Source: Tepidimicrobium sp.
Lineage (GTDB): Bacteria; Bacillota; Clostridia; Tissierellales; Tepidimicrobiaceae
Length of the DNA stretch: 15,703 bases
Direction: 5' to 3'
Assembly (NCBI GenBank): GCA_012839395.1
Contig: DUNJ01000097.1
Coordinates: forward strand, 1-15,703
A program made the position numbers and the translations under genes. Of this stretch, positions 6,113-15,642 are shown in pieces. The notes beneath the pieces were generated by a model. It was given only the letters and a program-made list of their open reading frames with translations. It made no database searches and was not told the origin of the DNA. Numbering within the stretch: position 1 is the first letter of the stretch; each line of letters opens with the position of its first letter.

Positions 6113-8776
6113 TCACTCCAATCTGGCCAAAAAAATTGGTCTAAATACGGGACAAATGATTTTGTTTCTTTCATATTCCAATGCTATCTCTTCTTTTTCC
6201 TTTTCCAATTCCCTTAGTCTAGATTTTCTTATATTCCCTATGCCTATCCTATTGGCTGCATCTGTTCTAAGCTCCAATGCATAGGAATACTTTCTATATC
6301 TTTCCTTATGTTTCTTTTCATATTCTTCCTTTAGTTCCAAAAAAGTATCGTAGGTGGATTCTTGGGATATCTGAAATAAATCGTCGTATATTTGATCTTC
6401 AATATAGATATTATCGTTAACAGCAATACTTACATCATCTTTAAGGATTTCATCCCATATCCTTTCCCCTGCAAAGGGTCTGAGTATCATATTCTCGGTT
6501 ATAAATATGGGCAATATCCTTCTACTATGCGGATCATCGTTTATGGATAGCTCCCATAAAAAGAAATATCCCCTTTCGTTTGGAAAATCTTTGATAAATA
6601 TTGAAGGAATCTTCTGTTCCTTTGTCCAATAATTTTGTTGATCTAAATGTATTGCTATATCCTCATCATCTATGCTTATATTTCCCCCTGTAAAGAATTT
6701 TTCTTCCTTCCATAGGCTATAAAAATTACACATATTGAATAGGGATTTCTCCAGTTCAAAATTCTTATTGTGGCTGGAATTTACCTTAAGCACCTTTTTA
6801 TCATTTAATAGTTCCCTATATTCATTGGCTTTTATTATTTCCTTCTTTAATTCTTCCTCTAAACCTGAAATATTATAATCTATGTCCTTCGGGTCTCTTA
6901 TGGATTGGACATAGACATCGGTAAAGTCCAAATCTGCCATCTCATTATCCAATACATCTGCCAATTTATCTATGCCCGCCTCTGATAGGATTACAGAAAG
7001 CTTGTCCTCTAATACTTTCCTAACCCTATTCTCAATGGTTTCAGCTATTATAAAATTATATATAAATACATCCTGTTTCTGCCCTATACGGTCTACCCTT
7101 CCTATCCTTTGTTCTATCTTCATAGGATTCCAGGGTAGATCGTAGTTGATTACCACATTAGCAAATTGAAGGTTTAGACCCTCTCCACCTGCATCGGTGG
7201 ATATTAAAATATCCGCCTTATCCTTAAACTCCTTCAATTGGATATTCCTGGTCTCAATATCCATGCCACCGTTGATTAAAGCCACTTCATATCCTCTAGA
7301 CTTCAGAAAATCTTCTAAATATTTTTGAGTGGCTACAAATTCGGTAAATATTATTATCTTAGATGAGGCCCGTTCATACCTTATATTATCCAATATGTTC
7401 AATAAAACCTCTACCTTAGCATCCTGGTACTGATATCTGGCCTGTTTTGCCATATTCGATATAGATGTAAGCTCCGCTATTTCTTCCTCTATATCCATAG
7501 ACATAACTTTCAAACCTTCATCTAGTTTGTCCTCTAAATCTTCTTCTATTAAATCATCAAAGGATAAGGAGCTGAGCTTTGCCTTTTGAGACTCTAATAT
7601 CCCTATCCTTCTCTCCATACTATCTATAATGGCAGCAGTACTACTAGTTACCAATCTTTGCATCAAAACCATCAAAAATCCTATATAAGACTTCTTCTCT
7701 TTGAATGCTTTATTATATCCATTTCGCACATATTCGGTAACCATCTCATATAGTTCTTGTTGCATAGAATGACGTTCATCCCAATGGATTTCAACTATAT
7801 TTGTAAACCTATCCTTAAACAACCTATTGCCTTCATTATCTATGGTTTCCCTCTTTTTATTTCTTATAACAAAAGGCGCTACCTGTTCCTTTACTATGGC
7901 CCTATAGTTTGGAAAGGCTTCTTCATCTAATAGTCTTATAAGCCTTAGAAAAGGTTCTGTTTTCCCCGAATGAGGAGTGGCAGTAAGTAATAGTAAGTAA
8001 GGAGAAGATTTTGCCAGCAATTTACCTAGCTTGTGTCTCGAAACATCTCCTGTGCTTCCGGCTACCCTATGGGCCTCATCTATTATGACCAAGTCCCAGC
8101 CGGCATGTACTATAGAATAGATTCTTTCTTCATTATATTCGTCTACCCTTTCCTTACTCCAACCTGCTCTAGATTCTAAGGGTTTTATTGAGTCCATAGG
8201 GCTTATAACCTGTTGGAATTGTCCATATATATCATGGTCACCGGTCAATTTTCTTATAGTTTGGTAATCAGAAGGCAATATAATATGAAACTTTTCTCCA
8301 AACTTTTCATCCATTTCTCGTTCCCATTGGGTGACTAAACCCTTTGGACAAACCACTAAAATTCTTTTCACCAGGCCTCTAGCCTTTAATTCCTTAATAA
8401 TCATACCTGCTTCAATGGTCTTACCTAGCCCAACTTCGTCTGCCAAAATATATCTAATATTATTATCCGATAAGGCACGATTAAGTACATATAGTTGATG
8501 GGGCAATGGAATAATACCATTGCCAAGGGATGACAAAACTCCCCGGGAAGTTTCATTCCTGATCTTCCCAAGGATTGCCATATACCTTACATAGTTTTCA
8601 TCATAATTTAGGGTGTCTATATCCTGTCCTATCTGTTCTGAATTCAGTTTATAGATTTCCTTGCTAAATGGGTTATATACTCTATAAGTGGTAAAACCCC
8701 ATATTTCATCTTTTTCAAGTATTTCCACCTTTTCATTTCTTATTAAATCATAAGCAAAATCACCAATGGAAAACAT
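6113..8776 (-). CDS. brxHII: BREX-3 BrxHII, SNF2-type DEAH helicase
   Basis: The 887-residue superfamily 2 helicase has all the core motifs: Q-like PLPHQ near 90-94, Walker A DEVGLGKT (113-120), DEAH (233-236), TAT (265-267) in LLTATPH, STDAGGEGLN (526-535) and QRIGRVDRIGQ (556-566). An acidic insertion between the two RecA lobes (about 400-440) and a long charged C-terminal tail follow the usual layout of BREX and DISARM-like SNF2 proteins. It is expected to translocate on DNA in the defence complex using ATP. The ATG at 8776 is preceded by GGAGTGA, whose TGA is the stop of the methyltransferase gene, leaving four bases between stop and start. The protein ends normally, in a FLARLE sequence, four bases before pglZ. 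No truncation is seen. Confidence 0.93.
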   Translation of the reverse strand: MFSIGDFAYDLIRNEKVEILEKDEIWGFTTYRVYNPFSKEIYKLNSEQIGQDIDTLNYDENYVRYMAILGKIRNETSRGVLSSLGNGIIPLPHQLYVLNRALSDNNIRYILADEVGLGKTIEAGMIIKELKARGLVKRILVVCPKGLVTQWEREMDEKFGEKFHIILPSDYQTIRKLTGDHDIYGQFQQVISPMDSIKPLESRAGWSKERVDEYNEERIYSIVHAGWDLVIIDEAHRVAGSTGDVSRHKLGKLLAKSSPYLLLLTATPHSGKTEPFLRLIRLLDEEAFPNYRAIVKEQVAPFVIRNKKRETIDNEGNRLFKDRFTNIVEIHWDERHSMQQELYEMVTEYVRNGYNKAFKEKKSYIGFLMVLMQRLVTSSTAAIIDSMERRIGILESQKAKLSSLSFDDLIEEDLEDKLDEGLKVMSMDIEEEIAELTSISNMAKQARYQYQDAKVEVLLNILDNIRYERASSKIIIFTEFVATQKYLEDFLKSRGYEVALINGGMDIETRNIQLKEFKDKADILISTDAGGEGLNLQFANVVINYDLPWNPMKIEQRIGRVDRIGQKQDVFIYNFIIAETIENRVRKVLEDKLSVILSEAGIDKLADVLDNEMADLDFTDVYVQSIRDPKDIDYNISGLEEELKKEIIKANEYRELLNDKKVLKVNSSHNKNFELEKSLFNMCNFYSLWKEEKFFTGGNISIDDEDIAIHLDQQNYWTKEQKIPSIFIKDFPNERGYFFLWELSINDDPHSRRILPIFITENMILRPFAGERIWDEILKDDVSIAVNDNIYIEDQIYDDLFQISQESTYDTFLELKEEYEKKHKERYRKYSYALELRTDAANRIGIGNIRKSRLRELEKEKEEIALEYERNKIICPVFRPIFLARLE

Positions 8777-8780
8777 AGTA

Positions 8781-11312
8781 TCACTCCATACGGCTAAGAG
8801 CTATATCATAATACATAAGAAGCTTGTCATCTTCTTGGATAACATTGTTTGGTAGCCTATTGCCTACCTTAACGATGTTTTCATAATCTTTATTCTTCCA
8901 TAATTTCGCAAAACCAACTCTAATTGCTTCCGTTCTAAATTGTTTTAGCTTTCCTTTACCAGTCAGATATTCATCGAATTCCTTTAGTAGTCTCTTTTCT
9001 CTCAATTTAATAATATCCCCTGCCTTGGAAGGGTCTGGTATATACCATCTTCCTTCTTCATCCTGTAGGAAGTTTTCTTCTAGCAATTCTCCTAATTCTG
9101 GCATCTTTTCATATTTGGCTGCCTTGGCCTCTTTCATAAATTTAGGTTGGATTTCACTATAGGTTTGAGGCTCTTCCAATTGATGGTATAGCCATGCTAT
9201 GGCAGATTTTTCATCATTTACATACATATCGAATTGAATAGGTTCTAGTTCTGATGCTATTCTTGCATTGTCATATTCGTTTATCTGGTCATGTAAAAAG
9301 TACATCCCATCCCGCTTTAAGAACCTTTCATCTAAGCCCTTATAGAAATCTGGAGCATCTATAGGCACTGCTATACCGTTCATTATATGATAGGCCACCA
9401 TTCTATCGAATAATAGATAGGGTTCTCTTTCTTTTACTATTTCTATCATATTATCTTTCTCAACAACTATGGGCAGCTTATCTAAATGCTCTCTTACGAA
9501 ATCCCATGCAGTCTCTTCAGTGCCAGCTTTTTTGAGGAAGCTTTGTTTGAAACTTTCCTTTGGTTTGTAGGCGGAAATGACTAAGTCTTGTTTTATAGCT
9601 TGAGAGGCGGCTTTCACTTGATTGAAACTCCCTTGTTTTTTATCTAATGTTCTTACATCTGCTATTATAAATCCGGCTCTAATCAAGGATTCTTGAATTG
9701 CATTCCATACGGAGTTTTTAGAGTTATGAAATTCTACTGTCATCCAACGATTTGGCTTTAATACCCTATAATATTCTTCAAAACATTGGGTCATTATCTT
9801 CTGATATTCAGCTATTTTTTTATTCTGTGTTCTATTCATAATTGCTTCACTTCTATTGTTGGTTTTGATTTTTAACCAGCTTTCCCACGGTAAACTCAAT
9901 TCGGAATACATTAAATTACTTCCAAAAGGTGGATCGGTAAAAATGTAATCAATAGAAGAATCCCCTAAATTTTTCATATTCGATAGTGAGCTTAAACTAA
10001 TGATAAAATTATTGGAAAAGTCCTTAAGATTATTTATTCGAATAATATCCCGCACCTTATTATTTAATGCATTAAATACATTCAATTCTGATTGTAAGGA
10101 ACTTAAGTAAATGGTCCCAGACATTGGTCCACTTTTATTGAACCTATATCTAGCCGTTTTTGACAGATTTGTAATAGCCGCTGTAAATGGAAATAATAGT
10201 ATTGTAGACTTAATTTTATCTCTTATCATAGATAAACAATAAAGATTTCTTTTTGTGTAAAAATGATGGATATGCGTAAGACCTTTATTAAATGCTTCCC
10301 TAATTTTATCGCCTTCAGGTAACTCATTCGTTGGATACCAATAGGGTATTTTCATATTGTTGATCTTTTCAATTGTCTCCAAATCTTCTTTATCTGGTTT
10401 TTTCTCAAATCTCTTTTTTCCTACTTTATAATTTATAAGTACTGGAACTTGCTTTGCCATACTTATGGTTTCATTTATTCCATCATCATATATAAGCTCT
10501 ACTGCTCTTTCGCAGTCGGTCTTTTTTAACTCTACCCCGCAATTATCACATTCAAAAATCTTCTTAACATTTTTATCTTCCTCATCCACCGCCACATCCC
10601 AAAATACCAATTCATTGCCACAATGGGGACATATGAACACGTCTGACCATACTGTATAATTAATCTTTCCCTTTACAGGCCCAGTCATGTCATGGACTTG
10701 CTTTCCATTTTCATCTATATGGTTGGTTTCATACATCCACCCTAGTTCCCTTTCACACTCTTCCAATATTCTATTGGCTTCTTTTTCAAATTCTGCTACA
10801 TCTACCGGGGTATTGTAATTATAGGCTATGAATGTAGCTGCTGGTGATAGGTCATTGAGTATGGCTTTTCTTGTTCCCCATTTTACATCGGGCATTTCCT
10901 TTTCAATTTTAAACTTGAACTCTGGATCAGCATCAGGATTGCCACACATTTGGGCAGCAACCCCTGTCATTCCCGTTCCACAAAATCCATCAAATACTAT
11001 ATCCCCTGGCTCAGTATAATGGAGTATATATCTCATTATAGCTTTATGGGGTACCTTGGTATGATAGCTATGGGCCCTATATATTGAATCATTTTTCCCC
11101 TCGCTTACATCTGCTGCAAAGGGTTCCCTTTTATAATCATCAGTCTCTTCATCATAGGGTGTTCCATGCTTTTTTATAAAATCCTCTATAAATGGATTGG
11201 GGCATGCTGTATAATAGGGCGGATTGGATAAAGCTATTATATCCTCATCCCTTCCGATAGGAAATCCCTCTATATCTCTTACCTTATCTAAATCCTTTTT
11301 CGTCAATTTCAT
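8781..11312 (-). CDS. pglXI: BREX-3 PglXI, adenine-type DNA methyltransferase
   Basis: The 843-residue protein carries SAM motif I FDGFCGTG (107-114), a downstream NDLSP acidic motif (153-157), and the catalytic-type tetrapeptide DPPF (460-463) in FTDPPFGSNLMYSEL. A second motif, NPPY (30-33) in SNPPYYTACPNPF, sits near the N-terminus and is typical of this subgroup. A zinc ribbon is formed by C228, C231, C255 and C258. It should methylate adenine in a non-palindromic BREX site to mark self DNA; the site cannot be deduced. The ATG overlaps the brxC stop by one base (TAATG) and follows GAGGTGAG. Isoleucine codons in 9901-10140 (around the DPPF motif) are mostly ATT, whereas ATA dominates in 9361-9480, suggesting a mosaic centre. 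No simple-sequence tract able to switch the gene on and off was seen. Confidence 0.92.
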   Translation of the reverse strand: MKLTKKDLDKVRDIEGFPIGRDEDIIALSNPPYYTACPNPFIEDFIKKHGTPYDEETDDYKREPFAADVSEGKNDSIYRAHSYHTKVPHKAIMRYILHYTEPGDIVFDGFCGTGMTGVAAQMCGNPDADPEFKFKIEKEMPDVKWGTRKAILNDLSPAATFIAYNYNTPVDVAEFEKEANRILEECERELGWMYETNHIDENGKQVHDMTGPVKGKINYTVWSDVFICPHCGNELVFWDVAVDEEDKNVKKIFECDNCGVELKKTDCERAVELIYDDGINETISMAKQVPVLINYKVGKKRFEKKPDKEDLETIEKINNMKIPYWYPTNELPEGDKIREAFNKGLTHIHHFYTKRNLYCLSMIRDKIKSTILLFPFTAAITNLSKTARYRFNKSGPMSGTIYLSSLQSELNVFNALNNKVRDIIRINNLKDFSNNFIISLSSLSNMKNLGDSSIDYIFTDPPFGSNLMYSELSLPWESWLKIKTNNRSEAIMNRTQNKKIAEYQKIMTQCFEEYYRVLKPNRWMTVEFHNSKNSVWNAIQESLIRAGFIIADVRTLDKKQGSFNQVKAASQAIKQDLVISAYKPKESFKQSFLKKAGTEETAWDFVREHLDKLPIVVEKDNMIEIVKEREPYLLFDRMVAYHIMNGIAVPIDAPDFYKGLDERFLKRDGMYFLHDQINEYDNARIASELEPIQFDMYVNDEKSAIAWLYHQLEEPQTYSEIQPKFMKEAKAAKYEKMPELGELLEENFLQDEEGRWYIPDPSKAGDIIKLREKRLLKEFDEYLTGKGKLKQFRTEAIRVGFAKLWKNKDYENIVKVGNRLPNNVIQEDDKLLMYYDIALSRME

Positions 11313-14300
11313 TAAATGCTCACCTCTTCACTTTCATCAGTTTCCGCTACCAAAAAATCCTTCTTCTTCTCTGAATCCGATGTAATTATTATCCTTACCT
11401 TATCTAAATCTTTTCCTTCTACTCGGTCGTCTATATAGCTATTCAATTTATCTTTTAAATCATCTACAGTGCTTGGTCCCAGATTTTGTATGATAGACAT
11501 TAATTCCCATATATCTATATTGACCTTGTCCAATCTTTCAAATAATGTATTGAAGGTAGTGGTGAAGAATGTATCTACAATATCCGGTAACTCCTTTTCT
11601 ATTAAAAACTTGTCAATTAATTGCTGTTGATCCTTCTTAAGCAATGATTTGTTTGCCATTGTAAGGGGATCGTCTAATGCGGATAATAGTGTATCTGTCC
11701 ATTCTTCTGTTAACCTTTCCAAGCTATTCTCTATATGATCCAATTTCCCTACTATTGTAGGTGAGTTCTCCGTTAATGTGAACTTACACCTATTGCATAT
11801 ATAGTTTTTTTGCAAATCTGCTGTAGTCAGCTCAAAACAGGTTTGAAGTTCCGATAATTGGTTTTCCAGCTGTTTCAATTTACTTATCTGGAATATCCCT
11901 TTTATATCTGTAAGTTTTCTTAAATTGGAAAAGGTATTGGAATTCATAATATGGCCTTTTCTTTGGGATTCAGTTGGTCCCAATCTAGCCTTGGTATGTT
12001 TATCGAAGTAATAGTCTATATACTTTTCTTTAATAGGAATTAGTATACTTTTCAATTCCTGGCTAGCTCTTTCTCCATCTAAATCAATCTTCATCTGATC
12101 CCTTATTTCGAAGAATCTTTCCTTTGCTTTATTTATGTTTTTCGCCATAGCTTCTGGTATAGCGGAATTCTCTATATTGGATATATAGTTTGTTAAGGAA
12201 TCCATTTCAGATTTAAACTTTTCATGTTCCTGTATTATTTCTATATATTTAATACCTTCCTCTATCTGGTCCAATTGTTCCATAGTCAGATTTAGATTGT
12301 TCAATTTTGCTACCGTATTATATTTATTTCTAAAATTACTAAATTCATTTAATACAATGCTTATTTTGGGTTCGTATAGGTCCTTTATATTTTCTGGAAA
12401 AATCAATTCTCCCCATAGGGTTGGTTCGCTATTTATATAAGTTTTATATTTGATTGATAACTCAGCTATTTCACCGGCCTTTGCCAGTATCCTACCCAAT
12501 CCCTTTTTAAGCTCTTTATTATTGACTGTCATCCCTGTTGGTAATCCGAGAATTTCCAGCAACCTTTTTAATTCGGCCAATGCGGCTTCTTTTGGCTTAG
12601 CTAAATATTTAAAATCATATAAATCGGAATTTCCTAGGCCCATTAATTGCTCCATGTTTGATGCTGTTATGGTTATATTCCTTAATGCAAGATTAGCATA
12701 ACCTGCATATACCAGTGCCAATAGTACTACTATATAGTATTCGTTATTTATATTGAACTCTTTGTCCAAAACCTCGTCATGTTTAGCTTCTATAATGTCC
12801 GATCTATTTAAAACTCCTTGCTTAGGCAATTTTCTCATCTGTTTTACTAAATGCATAGCATATTTGGAGTTTTCCACATCAATCTTTCCATCCTTTATAA
12901 GGCCGAAGCTTTCAAGGAATGCTTGACTATCACTTGTTTTCTGTCCTGCAAAGTATTTTATAGCCCTATTGATTATCTCTGCATTATTATTTTTTGTAAT
13001 CTTTATTTTAAACTTGGGAAACTCTGGGTACAGGCCACTAAAATATTCTTCCAAGCATATGGATGCGGCCTTATCTATTGTATCCTTAAAATTAAATTGC
13101 CTAGTCGCTCCTTTGGTCAATTGGATAAGCTGTTGTTTTATTCCCTTATATATGACATCATAGCATGTGTTTTTATTATCATTTAGCCACTTCTTAATAT
13201 TATCCTCATAGTCTCTAGATTTGTCCAAATAGATTTTTTTAGTACTTTGATCCGCTGCCAATGTTTGGAGTTCCTTTGAGGCTGCAAATAGCTTTAGGTT
13301 TTTATAGAAATATTCATCTGGTTTAAGTTGAAAGAATACTTCGTCATCCCTTTTTTCATCTTTATACTCCAATTCCCCATAGGGTGGCAATATATACATA
13401 TAATAATCCCGCGGTGGTTGAGCGGTAGACCTCTCCGTAGGCAATCCTAGGAATAAATACCCTCTCCTGAATATATTGTGACTATCCCAATTCAGTTGAT
13501 ATTCATATATTTCATAATTTGGTACAGCCTTATCTTCGTTCCAATCGAGCAAATCGTATACTATGGAATAATAGTATTTGTTTAGACTATCATCCTTCAT
13601 GAAATTTGCCCTATCTTCTATTTTTGCATCATAGTCTATATCTTTTTTAAGGTCTAAGAAATATTGTTCATTATCCTTATTGTATTCTATAAATTGGCCG
13701 CTAACCAAAGTCATTATATCCTGTAAAACTACTTTCACTGCAGATAATAGGAATTCTGGCTCCTTCTCTGGCAGGTTTTCTATATATAAGCACAGATCAT
13801 CCTTTAGATTTTCAGCTGTCAATCCCAGCCTTACATCTATGCCCCCAGTAGTCAGCCTATGAACACTTAATGCATTTATAATCTGCAATGCCATACCTTT
13901 ATATTGGCGTTTAGGGAAGGTTCTGGCTATTTTATCTTCCAATATTTCCGATTTGTCCAATACTTCTTTTATATCATGCTCCGATCTTCTAGCATAATTA
14001 TCCTTTATAAAGGTCCAATATGAATCGAAGGAAATAATCCCAGGTGCTGTCTCTGGCACATCCATATCCAATATTTCTTTCACTGTTGTTGAGATGGTTT
14101 TAAGTACATGCCTATTTTCAGCTATATATACCTTATTAAATACATCTATATATGCAGGATGTATTGGAAACAATTCTATATAATCGTCTATCCTTTCAGA
14201 CATCTCGTTATATAGCGGACAGAATGGCAATAGGTGTTCTCTAATCTTTGCCTTTTGTTCTGGAGTTTTATTCAATATCCTCTCAGATACTACATAGGCC

Positions 14301-15052
14301 GTGTCCTCTTTTCTTATTATCACCTGCTCAAATCTATCCTTGATTTTACTCATGGTATCAGCTACAAAACCGAATGTAGGGTTGTCGAATAATTGCTCTT
14401 GAACCCCACAGATGAGCCTAAACCTGGAGGTCTTTATAAATTCCCCTACTTCCCTTAGAAAACCTAGATCTAGCATCATCTCCTGTTCCTTACGTGTTTT
14501 TAAATAGTCCAATAGCTCGTCTATTACCAATAAGTATCCCTTGTTAGAATACTTGGATTCAAAGGCAGCCATCATCCCTTCCAGAGCACCTTTGTTATTA
14601 GTCAAGGTGGAGCTATCCGGAAACTTATAATCGATTCCCCTTTGGGCTAAATCATTCTCTATTTCATTGATTATAATATCCCTTAAGTTATTGTCTACTG
14701 CTCCTAGCTCTATCCTTAAAACTTCAAACCTTCCGGCCATGGGCTCTATGTATTGGGCAAATTTACGATTCTTTATATATTCTAGATAATCCCTGTTATT
14801 TGCCACAGCCGATATAAGGGACATTAAATGGCTTTTACCTGTCCCATAATTACCCACTATCAAAACTCCCTTATTGTCTACCACCTCGTCCAATTGTAAT
14901 TGGCTCAATAATCCATAATCTAACTTGTCCGCCATTTCATCGCTCATAACATAGGTCCGAACCAAATCCTTTGCCTTTTCTGCATTTCCTGCCTGCTTCA
15001 GTTCTATAACCGACTCAATGGGATCAAAATTGATTAATTCTGAATACTTCAT
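11312..15052 (-). CDS. brxC: BREX-3 BrxC, large P-loop ATPase (DUF6079-type)
   Basis: The 1246-residue protein has an N-terminal AAA-like ATPase: Walker A GNYGTGKS (67-74) and Walker B LLVIDELLDYL (174-184), then an RLICGVQEQLFD sensor-like segment (212-223). The middle is long and helical, with coiled-coil-rich stretches around 880-1010. Cysteines C1072, C1086 and C1089 (the last two in CNRC) could form a metal site near the C-terminus. The tail is acidic. BrxC is the conserved ATPase of BREX and is thought to act with PglX and PglZ on DNA. The start at 15052 is supported by AAGGGGG seven bases upstream. A longer start at 15079 would overlap brxF and has no ribosome binding site. The ATPase residues look intact, so this may be the only functional P-loop protein of the brxF-brxC pair. 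Confidence 0.93.
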   Translation of the reverse strand: MKYSELINFDPIESVIELKQAGNAEKAKDLVRTYVMSDEMADKLDYGLLSQLQLDEVVDNKGVLIVGNYGTGKSHLMSLISAVANNRDYLEYIKNRKFAQYIEPMAGRFEVLRIELGAVDNNLRDIIINEIENDLAQRGIDYKFPDSSTLTNNKGALEGMMAAFESKYSNKGYLLVIDELLDYLKTRKEQEMMLDLGFLREVGEFIKTSRFRLICGVQEQLFDNPTFGFVADTMSKIKDRFEQVIIRKEDTAYVVSERILNKTPEQKAKIREHLLPFCPLYNEMSERIDDYIELFPIHPAYIDVFNKVYIAENRHVLKTISTTVKEILDMDVPETAPGIISFDSYWTFIKDNYARRSEHDIKEVLDKSEILEDKIARTFPKRQYKGMALQIINALSVHRLTTGGIDVRLGLTAENLKDDLCLYIENLPEKEPEFLLSAVKVVLQDIMTLVSGQFIEYNKDNEQYFLDLKKDIDYDAKIEDRANFMKDDSLNKYYYSIVYDLLDWNEDKAVPNYEIYEYQLNWDSHNIFRRGYLFLGLPTERSTAQPPRDYYMYILPPYGELEYKDEKRDDEVFFQLKPDEYFYKNLKLFAASKELQTLAADQSTKKIYLDKSRDYEDNIKKWLNDNKNTCYDVIYKGIKQQLIQLTKGATRQFNFKDTIDKAASICLEEYFSGLYPEFPKFKIKITKNNNAEIINRAIKYFAGQKTSDSQAFLESFGLIKDGKIDVENSKYAMHLVKQMRKLPKQGVLNRSDIIEAKHDEVLDKEFNINNEYYIVVLLALVYAGYANLALRNITITASNMEQLMGLGNSDLYDFKYLAKPKEAALAELKRLLEILGLPTGMTVNNKELKKGLGRILAKAGEIAELSIKYKTYINSEPTLWGELIFPENIKDLYEPKISIVLNEFSNFRNKYNTVAKLNNLNLTMEQLDQIEEGIKYIEIIQEHEKFKSEMDSLTNYISNIENSAIPEAMAKNINKAKERFFEIRDQMKIDLDGERASQELKSILIPIKEKYIDYYFDKHTKARLGPTESQRKGHIMNSNTFSNLRKLTDIKGIFQISKLKQLENQLSELQTCFELTTADLQKNYICNRCKFTLTENSPTIVGKLDHIENSLERLTEEWTDTLLSALDDPLTMANKSLLKKDQQQLIDKFLIEKELPDIVDTFFTTTFNTLFERLDKVNIDIWELMSIIQNLGPSTVDDLKDKLNSYIDDRVEGKDLDKVRIIITSDSEKKKDFLVAETDESEEVSI

Positions 15053-15066
15053 TCTACATCCCCCTT

Positions 15067-15507
15067 CTATATTAAACATATTATGTTGTAATCCTTAATT
15101 GAATACTTTTTATAATTCCTGTATTCGGGAGTAGCATAGGTTAATGTTCCCGATACATACTCACCAGGCCAAATAACTATTATCCTTCTATTTCTTGCCA
15201 ATTGAATAAAATATCCCAGTATGTCTATTCTATAGTCTGGGTTAAATAGTATATCTATATGGTCTATTATAAGCTTTTTTGAATCCATATTGTGAAATAT
15301 ATTATCCATTTCATAGATTACATAATCTTTTCTGTCATCCTTTCCATATTTTAAAAGGGATGATGACAATATTTCACCTAAAGCTATATAGTAAAAATCT
15401 TTAAATTCATTAGCTATTCTATCCACTTGCAGTATGCTGAATACTGGATAATGGTTATTTATGTTCCAAATCCGGCCTAAATCTTTTATATTACAGTCAA
15501 TTCCCAT
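15067..15507 (-). CDS. brxF: BREX-3 BrxF, with no recognisable Walker A loop
   Basis: The 146-residue protein is the first gene of the operon, the place of brxF in type 3 BREX. Family features in the second half are clear: a Walker B-like KLIIDHIDILF (78-88), then QLARNRRIIVIWPGE (102-116) and GTLTYATPEY (120-129). BrxF proteins, as I know them, begin with a GPPGSGKT-like loop about 20-30 residues in. Here that position (about 20-40, HYPVFSILQVDRIANEFKDF) contains no glycine and no GK[ST], so nucleotide binding is probably lost or altered. The reading frame is continuous and the start is good: ATG at 15507 preceded by AGAAGGTGA. It ends 14 bases before brxC. Function is unproven; it probably helps BrxC or the complex. 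The assignment rests on motifs and context. Confidence 0.82.
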   Translation of the reverse strand: MGIDCNIKDLGRIWNINNHYPVFSILQVDRIANEFKDFYYIALGEILSSSLLKYGKDDRKDYVIYEMDNIFHNMDSKKLIIDHIDILFNPDYRIDILGYFIQLARNRRIIVIWPGEYVSGTLTYATPEYRNYKKYSIKDYNIICLI

Positions 15508-15542
15508 GGAATCACCTTCTATAATATTACATACCTATATAT

Positions 15543-15571
15543 ATTGTATTGGTTATTGTATACTTTTACAA
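15543..15571 (-). promoter_or_regulatory. Candidate promoter of the BREX operon
   Basis: On the minus strand TTGTAA (15566-15571) and TACAAT (15543-15548) are 17 bases apart, giving 4/6 and 5/6 matches to the sigma-A consensus. Transcription would begin near 15536, leaving about 29 bases before the brxF start. A small perfect palindrome, GGGTTTTCCC (15572-15581), touches the -35 element and could be an operator. No regulator gene is adjacent. Confidence 0.55.
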
Positions 15572-15613
15572 GGGAAAACCCAATAGAATAATCATAGCCT
15601 AAAAAATCTTCTC

Positions 15614-15642
15614 TTGACCGAATACAGAATTTATAGTATCAT
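15614..15642 (+). promoter_or_regulatory. Promoter of the tRNA gene
   Basis: TTGACC (15614-15619) and TATCAT (15637-15642) are separated by 17 bases and stand 12 bases before the tRNA 5' end, so the primary transcript would have a leader of only about six bases. It is divergent from the BREX promoter. Confidence 0.7.

Noticed and set aside
12851..13186. Open frame of 111 codons on the + strand inside brxC
   Set aside because: It lies wholly opposite a conserved gene, has no clear ribosome binding site and its hydrophobic translation is typical of antisense frames in AT-rich DNA. The same holds for other small frames opposite the BREX genes, rlmD and the DUF1015 gene.
15053..15079. Longer BrxC start at 15079
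   Set aside because: It overlaps brxF and lacks a ribosome binding site; AAGGGGG sits seven bases before the ATG at 15052.
3944..15507. Phase-variable repeat tract or CRISPR/insertion sequence within the defence region
   Set aside because: I looked for long homopolymers, tandem short repeats, regularly spaced repeats and transposase motifs. Only runs of up to about seven T were seen, and none of the others.
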